Assembly (NCBI GenBank): GCA_030667035.1
Contig: DAOUWQ010000024.1
Coordinates: 1 to 9,625 of the forward strand
Origin: Candidatus Heimdallarchaeota archaeon
Lineage (GTDB): Archaea; Asgardarchaeota; Heimdallarchaeia; JABLTI01
Direction of reading: 5' to 3'
Length of the DNA: 9,625 nt
Shown here piece after piece: positions 1-5,344 of this stretch. The position numbers and the translations under genes are program-made. Every line of letters starts with the position of its first letter. Position 1 is the first letter of the stretch. The notes beneath the pieces are model-generated. The model worked only from the letters and a program-made list of their open reading frames with translations, had not been told where the DNA came from and did no database searches.

Positions 1-1635
1 TGGATGTTGATGAGAAATGCCGGGAATTTGAAAAGCTACTCTGTCATACAAATTTATTTGTCCCATAAATGCAAATACCCGTAATTTATCTATAATAGTT
101 TGTAGTTTTCCATTCATCTTTTCATCTACTATTGGAAGCTCAAAAACTAAAACATCGGAACCAAATCTCCTGAAATTTCTCATAAATAAAGTGAAAGACA
201 ACAAACCTTTTCTCCGAGCTCTTAGCTCATATTGGTATAGCAAATCTGTTTGAGATTTTATATCTGTCATTGAAATATTTTTTTCTAAACAGAATTTTTT
301 GAATTCATTAATATTGACAGCATATCTTGCTTGTAAAAGATATTTGCCCGTTAGAACCGAAAGAAAATATAATAGATTATAATCAAGAACAACAGGTTTA
401 TCCGATATTGGAATAACAGAACTTCTTTTTTCATGAGAGAAAGTGAATTTTTTCAAATGTTGATCCCCATGATTGATTAATTTCATGAAAGTACTTGGTT
501 TGGGATTGTAGGGGAAATTCGTTATAGCAAAATAACGATATTTTTCTCTTACTAATTGAACAGTATAATCAGAAATCAATCCAGAATCTTTCATTTTTCT
601 CAAGCGTGCTCTTAGTTGTTCACTAATTATGTGAGGGCAGATAAGAGAAGGAGAATAGATTATTCGAGATTCATCACCATAACCATTGTAAAGCGATTTT
701 AAATATGGAATCGTTAAAAGCAGAGAATTTATTTTCTGAACAAAAATGTCTTTCATGGTAGTAATTTTTACAAAGTAATTATGAAGGTTCATTTCTTCAT
801 AATTTATACTGGCATTCCAATGGGTAGAATAATTTTCATTTAAAGCTTTGAAACGTTTAGTAATGGTTTTTTGCGATAATTTATCTTTCTTTGCAATAAT
901 AGAAGTTGAGCTCTTTTCATAGCCGAGTTCAAAAAGAGTTTCAATAAGATCGATTAATTTTTTATTTGTATAAATTGGTGAAATCACATCTTCTGCCTTT
1001 ACAGTAGTTGAAATGACCCACTGGAAAAAGAGTTTAACTTTCTCAAGATTAGATTTTGAATCATCATTTAGAAGCACAAAAAATTCATCAAAAACAATGG
1101 TGAAAGGAATATCTTTTGATATTAGAAGGATAAGTAAATTGTCCCAATACATTAAACTTACTCCGGCAATTTCTTCTGAGTAGATTTTAGCTCTTAATGC
1201 GGAGAGCATTGGATTATCAAGAGTATTAATTCCTAACACATCAGTTAATAAAACAATAGAAATGATATTCAGAATAGCTTCATCTTCTTCGCTATAGTTT
1301 AGTTTGATAAAATGTTTAATGCTTCCTTTTATAAGAAATAGTAAGAGTAAGTATCTTTTTGTGTTATGCTGTAAATCTAAAATCCAATTAGCAACAATTA
1401 TTTTCTCTTCTGTATGATATAGACCAAAACTTGGGCTATTATCCATCAGAACTTCCCCAAAAGCCCATTTAAACCCATTATCAATCGCTGGTTTCTTCAA
1501 TGATATCGATAATAAAGGTATAATTTCCTTTGATAAGGAATTGAGCGTTTCGGAAATTTCAATCTCAGTTTTTTCTGCAATTTCGTCTAGAGTAGCAATT
1601 GCAACCAATACTTTTTCTCTGAGATCATTGTTCAT
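1..1635 (-). CDS. Large multi-winged-helix (putative transcription regulator) protein, C-terminus cut off by the window edge
   Basis: I read this frame codon by codon: 545 codons are open from ATG at 1635 to the left edge, with no stop, so the C-terminus is missing. There is no signal peptide and no membrane segment, so it should be cytoplasmic. Residues 1-25 (a short LREKVLVAIATL helix) and 25-220 form a mostly helical N-terminal part that I do not recognise. Residues about 226-295 read as a winged helix, with a helix-turn-helix around SIIAKKDKLSQKTITKRF and a wing ending YFVKI. Residues about 335-383 (RLRKMKDSGLISDY then REKYRYFAITNF) and 470-502 (ARRKGLLSF then RRFGSDVLVFEL) look like two further copies of an Lrp/AsnC-like wing. 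A DNA-binding regulator is inferred; ligand and targets are unknown. A weak Shine-Dalgarno, AGGTTGAT, lies upstream of the ATG. No catalytic motif is seen. Confidence 0.72.
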   Translation of the reverse strand, partial: MNNDLREKVLVAIATLDEIAEKTEIEISETLNSLSKEIIPLLSISLKKPAIDNGFKWAFGEVLMDNSPSFGLYHTEEKIIVANWILDLQHNTKRYLLLLFLIKGSIKHFIKLNYSEEDEAILNIISIVLLTDVLGINTLDNPMLSALRAKIYSEEIAGVSLMYWDNLLILLISKDIPFTIVFDEFFVLLNDDSKSNLEKVKLFFQWVISTTVKAEDVISPIYTNKKLIDLIETLFELGYEKSSTSIIAKKDKLSQKTITKRFKALNENYSTHWNASINYEEMNLHNYFVKITTMKDIFVQKINSLLLTIPYLKSLYNGYGDESRIIYSPSLICPHIISEQLRARLRKMKDSGLISDYTVQLVREKYRYFAITNFPYNPKPSTFMKLINHGDQHLKKFTFSHEKRSSVIPISDKPVVLDYNLLYFLSVLTGKYLLQARYAVNINEFKKFCLEKNISMTDIKSQTDLLYQYELRARRKGLLSFTLFMRNFRRFGSDVLVFELPIVDEKMNGKLQTIIDKLRVFAFMGQINLYDRVAFQIPGISHQHP

Positions 1636-1890
1636 TGCAAATCAACCTGATTTATTTGATTAACAATATAATTAGTAATATTTTTACAATATATTATGCA
1701 AATTATTTCAATGTTAATCTCCTTTACTTAAATAATTATCTAAAGTATAGACCTAATTCCTATTGAAAAATGAAGGGTATTTTCGCACCTCAGTCTAAGA
1801 GCACTTTTTTTGATTCTTAGGGATTAAAATGCTGTTTTATGTGTTTAAAACAAAGATGAAATGAAACCTCAAGACTATTTTTAGCGTTTG
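1636..1890. other. AT-rich divergent spacer
   Basis: This is the non-coding stretch between the minus-strand winged-helix gene and the plus-strand small peptide gene. A minus-strand TATA-like element (AATATATTG read on the minus strand, about 1687-1696) would start transcripts near 1667, about 30 bases before the ATG at 1635. A six-base inverted repeat, CTAAGA (1795-1800) and TCTTAG (1815-1820), flanks a T-run; its role is unknown. No convincing gene is seen. Confidence 0.4.
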
Positions 1891-1900
1891 TTTATAAAAA
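1891..1900 (+). promoter_or_regulatory. TATA box of the small secreted-peptide gene
   Basis: TTTATAAAAA is a good match to the archaeal TATA consensus. A start about 26 bases downstream falls near 1920. That leaves a leader of about 88 bases before the GTG start at 2009, unusually long beside the short or absent leaders of the neighbours. The leader holds the inverted repeat at 1925-1978. Confidence 0.45.
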
Positions 1901-1924
1901 GCTTAGAGTTTAATTACTCACAAA

Positions 1925-1978
1925 TTGCCAAAATACATCACTTGAACAATAAATCAATCTCGACGCAAAATTTGGCAA
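1925..1978 (+). repeat. 8-bp inverted repeat in the peptide-gene leader
   Basis: TTGCCAAA at 1925-1932 is matched perfectly by TTTGGCAA at 1971-1978, with 38 bases between. It begins just after the predicted transcription start and ends 17 bases before the Shine-Dalgarno site. It could be a stem in the leader RNA or a pair of half-sites for a regulator. The spacing is long, so chance pairing in AT-rich DNA remains possible. Confidence 0.35.
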
Positions 1979-1995
1979 AAACTCTAAAAAAAATT

Positions 1996-2001
1996 AAGGT
2001 G
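1996..2001 (+). promoter_or_regulatory. Shine-Dalgarno site that fixes the GTG start at 2009
   Basis: AAGGTG lies 7 bases before the GTG at 2009 and matches the archaeal AGGTGAT-type site. It decides in favour of the short GTG-started gene over an overlapping TTG-started frame (1888-2076), which has no such site. Confidence 0.6.
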
Positions 2002-2008
2002 TTAAAAC

Positions 2009-2149
2009 GTGAAAAAAATCAATCCAAAATTAATAGGCATAGTAATGTTATTACTGTCTTCTTTAGTAGCAGGTAGTATAGCTGTCCAGGAAGGATTCGG
2101 GGATCCAACATTAACTCCTGATCCTCCCGGTGATACCGGTACGGATTAA
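2009..2149 (+). CDS. Small secreted peptide with signal sequence and acidic Pro/Asp/Gly tail
   Basis: GTG start at 2009 and TAA at 2147-2149 give 46 residues. Residues 1-7 (MKKINPK) are a basic n-region, residues 8-20 (LIGIVMLLLSSLV) a hydrophobic core, and AGSIA at 21-25 looks like a signal-peptidase-type cleavage region. The predicted mature part, about 20 residues, is acidic and rich in Pro, Asp, Gly and Thr (GFGDPTLTPDPPGDTGTD), with no Cys and no basic residue. AAGGTG at 1996-2001 is a well-placed Shine-Dalgarno site, a TATA box lies at 1891-1900, and a hairpin with a T-tract follows at 2205-2264, so the gene is a complete monocistronic unit. I do not recognise a family. Export or membrane anchoring is inferred from the N-terminus; a signalling, toxin-like or surface role is only a guess. 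The overlapping TTG-started frame at 1888-2076 is rejected as its shadow. Confidence 0.6.
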   Translation: MKKINPKLIGIVMLLLSSLVAGSIAVQEGFGDPTLTPDPPGDTGTD

Positions 2150-2186
2150 GGAAATTTGTATGTGTGGGTAATTAAAAATCTGAGAG

Positions 2187-2204
2187 GGTAAATATCAATT
2201 TACC
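2187..2204 (+). repeat. Small hairpin just downstream of the peptide gene
   Basis: GGTAAA (2187-2192) and TTTACC (2199-2204) form a perfect 6-bp stem with a 6-base loop. It abuts the larger terminator-like stem at 2205-2235, so the 3' end of the peptide mRNA would carry two stacked stem-loops. Confidence 0.4.
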
Positions 2205-2264
2205 TGAGGAGTGTGCTGGAAATACATACTCCTCAAAAATTCTTTTTTGACTTTTTATTTTTTT
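2205..2264 (+). terminator. Hairpin plus T-tract terminator of the peptide gene
   Basis: TGAGGAGTGTG (2205-2215) pairs with CATACTCCTCA (2225-2235): 11 bp with one G-U pair and a 9-base loop. It is followed by T-runs at 2243-2248, 2252-2256 and 2258-2264. T-runs alone terminate archaeal transcription; the added strong stem may stabilise the 3' end. It lies between this gene and the convergent peptidase gene. Confidence 0.6.
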
Positions 2265-2282
2265 CAATTAAATGGGGAAAGT

Positions 2283-2290
2283 AAAAAAAA
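2283..2290 (-). terminator. Oligo-T terminator of the S41 peptidase gene
   Basis: Eight T residues on the minus strand lie about 22 bases after the peptidase stop codon. This is a typical archaeal intrinsic termination signal and needs no hairpin. It converges on the terminator of the peptide gene. Confidence 0.4.
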
Positions 2291-2311
2291 TAAGAGAATT
2301 GAGAAGAGAAA

Positions 2312-3913
2312 TCAAATCTTCTTCTTATCGATTAATTCCAACGCATATAATAAAGTCGTGTTTTCATCAAAATTATTCTCTTGTAACAAATCATAGGTTA
2401 ATTGATAGTCAGGATATAGTGTAAGGTGTTTCATCGGCTTTTCAGGAAAAGCAATGAAAAATCTTGTAGCAACTTTCCCTTTAATCTTAGAATTTGTTAA
2501 CATAAATTGCCGAATATTGCCAAAACTATTTCCAGATTGGCCAGAAGGCACCCCAACGTTAACTGCTCCTATACGATTTAAGTTAAGCATCATATCGAAA
2601 CCAGAACTATGAGTTGCATCAGAACATAAAACTACTAGCTTGTTAGGCAAGTAAAATGATTCATATTCATTTGTTTGAAATACTTGATTGAAAGAAGGCA
2701 TTTTCTTGAAATCGCGACTAAAGCTTTCCTTTATCGTTTGCATATCCCCATCCCGATTAATGAATGATTTATCATTTCCTAAATAGTAATCATTTATCAA
2801 AAGTGGTACTTTGTCATAGTAAAATATGCTTTTAAGATCGATTCCCTTCTCTGATGATTCGTTTAAGAAATTGGATAATTTTAGGATATCAGATCTAGAT
2901 TTAATCAATTCAAGAGCTTTATTAGTTCCAACCAAAAAGTAGAGGAGAAAGAATATAATATAATCTTGCCCTCCACGACACTTTCGTAGATCAACAATTA
3001 GATAATCACTATTTGCTTCTTTCATTTCATTGAACATTGATTGAAATATTTCTGTTACAGAAGAAAGACCAGCGATAATATCACTCAGCTTATTAGGAAC
3101 TTCACTAGTATTATGTTTCTGATATGCCTTTTTCATTGCTTCATGGAATTCTGTTATTCCCAGTTCTAAGAACAATTCATGAGCTTCTCGATATGTAATC
3201 ATATTATCTATTCGTAAAAGAGCAATATTCTTTTGTTGATCAACAAAATGATATGTAATAAATTTGTCCAAATTAGGCAACAATATTTTGCTTTTTTGTT
3301 TGTGAAGAGGGTATTGAACCTGTTTCTCAGTTTTGAAAAGAATTTCTTTTTCCTCGCCATTGGGAGACTCTAAAACTACTTTGATTTGGCTATTATTCTT
3401 CCATTCTGGTAATAGCTTCTCTAAATCACCTTTAAAAAATAACACTCCAAATCTTCCGAGATTTCCAAGTAAATTACTCAAGTTATCAAAACCACGTAAA
3501 CTTCTCATACGTTTAATCAGATCTTGAAAGAGTATTCCTTCCACTGAAATCAGCTTTGAACCTATTAGAGGCAGGTGTTCCTCACTTACAGCTTCGCTAA
3601 CATAGAGAATAGCTTCCACAGGTGAAAAATAGAGAGGAATACCTCCAGGATATTCTTTATCATGTAATAGCTCATCGTGAGATAGACCAGTGTGAGCGTC
3701 TTCAAGTTTTGCGGTGAAAGGTTGAATGTGATAAAAGAATTCTTCATTTGACATGCCTTGTGCAGGAATATTCATAATCAATTTCTGTAATCTTCTATGA
3801 TAAGCTATTTTTCCTCCACCGTTAATGTATGGATCAGGATGAGCTGTTTCTAATATTTCACTCAATTGCCTAATATCTTGTATTACTAATTCTCTTTCGA
3901 TTAGTTTCGACAA
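2312..3913 (-). CDS. S41-family (C-terminal-processing/tricorn-like) serine peptidase homologue
   Basis: Start chosen at TTG 3913, giving 533 residues. GGAG lies 9 bases upstream, and a TATA box at 3949-3955 sits inside the longer GTG-started frame (to 3964), whose 17 extra residues would therefore be untranscribed. Numbering from the TTG: residues 5-80 are a helical N-terminal domain with the LEDAHTGL motif at 70-77 (His74), typical of S41 proteins. The peptidase core has IVDLRKCRGGQ (Asp308, Gly314-315) and THSSG, where Ser436 or Ser437 is the likely nucleophile. Next comes VGVPSGQSGNSFG, the usual glycine-rich segment, and near the end YPDYQ and LLYALELI, as in S41 C-termini. No PDZ domain is evident. 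With the TTG start there is no signal peptide, so it is probably cytoplasmic; substrate unknown. The upstream zinc-ribbon gene is separated by 207 bases and T-runs, so the two are unlikely to be one operon. Confidence 0.8.
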   Translation of the reverse strand: MSKLIERELVIQDIRQLSEILETAHPDPYINGGGKIAYHRRLQKLIMNIPAQGMSNEEFFYHIQPFTAKLEDAHTGLSHDELLHDKEYPGGIPLYFSPVEAILYVSEAVSEEHLPLIGSKLISVEGILFQDLIKRMRSLRGFDNLSNLLGNLGRFGVLFFKGDLEKLLPEWKNNSQIKVVLESPNGEEKEILFKTEKQVQYPLHKQKSKILLPNLDKFITYHFVDQQKNIALLRIDNMITYREAHELFLELGITEFHEAMKKAYQKHNTSEVPNKLSDIIAGLSSVTEIFQSMFNEMKEANSDYLIVDLRKCRGGQDYIIFFLLYFLVGTNKALELIKSRSDILKLSNFLNESSEKGIDLKSIFYYDKVPLLINDYYLGNDKSFINRDGDMQTIKESFSRDFKKMPSFNQVFQTNEYESFYLPNKLVVLCSDATHSSGFDMMLNLNRIGAVNVGVPSGQSGNSFGNIRQFMLTNSKIKGKVATRFFIAFPEKPMKHLTLYPDYQLTYDLLQENNFDENTTLLYALELIDKKKI

Positions 3914-3922
3914 TATAATTAA

Positions 3923-3926
3923 CTCC
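3923..3926 (-). promoter_or_regulatory. Shine-Dalgarno site deciding the TTG start of the S41 gene
   Basis: GGAG on the minus strand lies 9 bases before TTG at 3913-3911. The alternative GTG at 3964 has no comparable site. Confidence 0.4.
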
Positions 3927-3948
3927 AAACAAAAGAGAGTAAAATGAA

Positions 3949-3955
3949 TATATAA
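3949..3955 (-). promoter_or_regulatory. TATA box of the S41 peptidase gene
   Basis: TTATATA on the minus strand is an excellent archaeal TATA match. Its centre lies 26 bases before GGAG at 3926, so the transcript would have a very short leader and start translation at TTG 3913. The preceding minus-strand bases are moderately purine-rich, but no clear BRE was assigned. Confidence 0.5.
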
Positions 3956-4034
3956 TACTGACACACATTCTGAAGTCTCAACTTGTTACTAAGTTTTCAA
4001 AACATTAACTTGAACCTCAACTGAGAAGAGATTT

Positions 4035-4056
4035 AAAAAATAAAAATAGAAAAAAA
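4035..4056 (-). terminator. T-run terminator downstream of the zinc-ribbon gene
   Basis: The minus strand carries T-runs of 7, 5 and 6 bases (4056-4050, 4046-4042, 4040-4035) about 65 bases after the zinc-ribbon stop. They lie before the peptidase promoter, which supports separate transcripts. Confidence 0.4.
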
Positions 4057-4120
4057 CTAGAATGAAAAATAACCATAAATGATTATATCTCAACTAGATT
4101 TCTTAATTAGGATATTATTT

Positions 4121-4279
4121 CTAATATCTTTTTGGTTTTCGTTTTTGGTAGCAATCGCTACAGTAAACTGGTCGTTCGCCATCTGGTTTGAATGGAACTT
4201 CTGTTTCGTTTCCACAGTCAGCACATGTGACTTTATGCATTTCTCTTGGTTCGCGGTTATATCCGTTATAGTTATTCAT
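4121..4279 (-). CDS. CxxC-x17-CxxC small zinc-ribbon protein
   Basis: ATG at 4279 and TAG at 4123-4121 give 52 residues: an N-terminal tail rich in Asn and Tyr, then CADC (Cys19, Cys22), exactly 17 residues, and CSDC (Cys40, Cys43), then a basic tail QKRKPKRY. The segment between the Cys pairs includes VPFKPDGERPVY. This is the CxxC-x17-CxxC family known from archaea and from Patescibacteria and other bacteria; the four Cys are expected to bind one zinc ion. Function is not established; the basic tail suggests nucleic-acid or ribosome contact (inference). GGTGA at 4293-4289 lies 9 bases before the ATG, a good site, and TTATTTTAA (4330-4322, minus) is a possible TATA box. A longer plus-strand frame over the same bases (4079-4330) is a shadow. 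Confidence 0.82.
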   Translation of the reverse strand: MNNYNGYNREPREMHKVTCADCGNETEVPFKPDGERPVYCSDCYQKRKPKRY

Positions 4280-4443
4280 TTTATTTTTTCACCGAATAAT
4301 ATTTTATTATACATAATTAGCTTAAAATAAGTCAAAAGATAAATTTTTTTTGAATCAAACTTTGTTAATTGCCAAAAAGATACTTTATTCCTATCTCAAT
4401 AATCTATTTTTATGTATATTAAGAAAACAAGTTCATATATCCC

Positions 4444-4452
4444 TTATAAATA
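4444..4452 (+). promoter_or_regulatory. Probable TATA box of the GNAT gene
   Basis: TTATAAATA is close to the archaeal consensus and is the best candidate in this spacer. A start near 4474 would give a leader of about 100 bases containing a small stem (TTCTAG 4490-4495 with CTAGAA 4506-4511) and a 19-codon frame (4513-4572). A weaker promoter nearer the gene cannot be excluded. Confidence 0.35.
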
Positions 4453-4577
4453 CTTGGATATACAATAAACGGCTACTTTTTTAACTAAATTCTAGTGAAA
4501 ATGAGCTAGAAAATGAAAAAAAGAAGAGAAAAAAACTTTTCATTGGAAGGTTTTGTACTAAATTTGAAGTGATTTAA

Positions 4578-5177
4578 ATGGAAAGAAGAAAAGAATTGCT
4601 AATTGAATTACAAGAGAAAATAGAATCTGAAAGACTAATAATAAAAAAATATGAAAAAGGAGAAGGTAAAGATCTTCTAAATCTTCTTGAACGAAACGAT
4701 AATAGAAATTTTCTCAAGGAACATGTTGACGAAGCTACTCATGTAATTACTCTTGATGATGCTGAAATTAGAGTTAGAGCATTACGAGCATATTGGGAAG
4801 CTCGAAGTAGATTCGTAATGGGAATATGGGTGAAAGCAACTAAAACTTATATTGGGAATATCTGGATTGAACCAAATAAATGGGAAGTTCCCTCATTTGA
4901 GCTGGGTTACTTTATTGATAAAGGATATACAGGTAAGGGGTTTGCAACAGAAGCAACAAAAAGAGCAGTAAAGTTCATTTTCGAGGAACTGAAAGCACAT
5001 AAAATAATCATCTTGACACGAGATACAAATATCCCGAGCTATAAATTAGCAGAACGAATAGGGTTTACTAAAGAAGGGCATATCAGGGAAAATATTAAAG
5101 ATGGGGATAAAAAAATAGGCCTACTTCATTATAGTTTATTGAAAAGTGAATATTTGGAATGGGATATTAGCAAATAA
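4578..5177 (+). CDS. GNAT-family N-acetyltransferase (RimJ/RimL-like)
   Basis: 199 residues, the usual size for RimJ/RimL-type GNATs plus a charged 15-residue N-terminal helix. These enzymes move acetyl from acetyl-CoA to an amine, often a protein N-terminus or a small metabolite. ESERLIIKKYE (16-26) is the typical first strand. FVMGIWVKATKTYIGNIWIE (79-98) is the beta2-beta3 hairpin. FELGYFID (107-114) leads into KGYTGKGFATEA (115-126), the acetyl-CoA pyrophosphate loop and following helix. NIPSYKLAERIGFTKEG (151-167) is the conserved second cofactor helix and strand. The acceptor is not predictable. AAGTGAT at 4567-4573, one mismatch from AGGTGAT, lies 4 bases before the ATG and supports this start. 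It ends 168 bases before the TIM-like gene, which has no clear Shine-Dalgarno site and probably its own promoter. Cytoplasmic. Confidence 0.88.
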   Translation: MERRKELLIELQEKIESERLIIKKYEKGEGKDLLNLLERNDNRNFLKEHVDEATHVITLDDAEIRVRALRAYWEARSRFVMGIWVKATKTYIGNIWIEPNKWEVPSFELGYFIDKGYTGKGFATEATKRAVKFIFEELKAHKIIILTRDTNIPSYKLAERIGFTKEGHIRENIKDGDKKIGLLHYSLLKSEYLEWDISK

Positions 5178-5312
5178 AAAAAAATGGGTGAGAGAAATTG
5201 TTTTCTATTATTTAGATCAATTCTTCATCTTACTTCTTTTTATAGTCTATTTTTTCATTATATTATATGTGGATAATTTGAATGAAAACTTTCAAAATGC
5301 CTACTTGAGTTC

Positions 5313-5328
5313 TATACTCACTATACAA
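5313..5328 (+). promoter_or_regulatory. Possible TATA element(s) for the TIM-like gene
   Basis: Two weak TATA-like elements (TATACT at 5313-5318 and CTATACAA at 5321-5328) lie about 26 bases before 5341-5351. That would place the RNA start at or next to ATG 5345 or ATG 5351, that is, a leaderless mRNA. This agrees with the lack of a Shine-Dalgarno site. Confidence 0.25.
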
Positions 5329-5344
5329 TTGTAAACGGTTCCAG

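Noticed and set aside
1888..2076. A 62-codon TTG-started plus-strand frame
   Set aside because: It has no Shine-Dalgarno site, its start overlaps the TATA box at 1891-1900, and it collides with the better supported GTG-started peptide gene at 2009-2149.
2211..2396. A 61-codon plus-strand frame
   Set aside because: It begins inside the terminator hairpin, runs through T-runs, and overlaps the 3' end of the S41 gene. Its composition is low-complexity Phe/Asn/Ser/Lys.
3333..3527. A 64-codon plus-strand frame inside the S41 gene
   Set aside because: It is an antisense shadow of a well-supported coding region, with no initiation signal.
5146..5334. A 62-codon hydrophobic plus-strand frame after the GNAT gene
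   Set aside because: It overlaps the GNAT end, has no Shine-Dalgarno site at ATG 5146 or at the internal GTG, and its Phe/Ile/Leu-rich run is what AT-rich spacer gives by chance. It also covers the predicted promoter of the TIM-like gene. A tiny membrane protein cannot be fully excluded.
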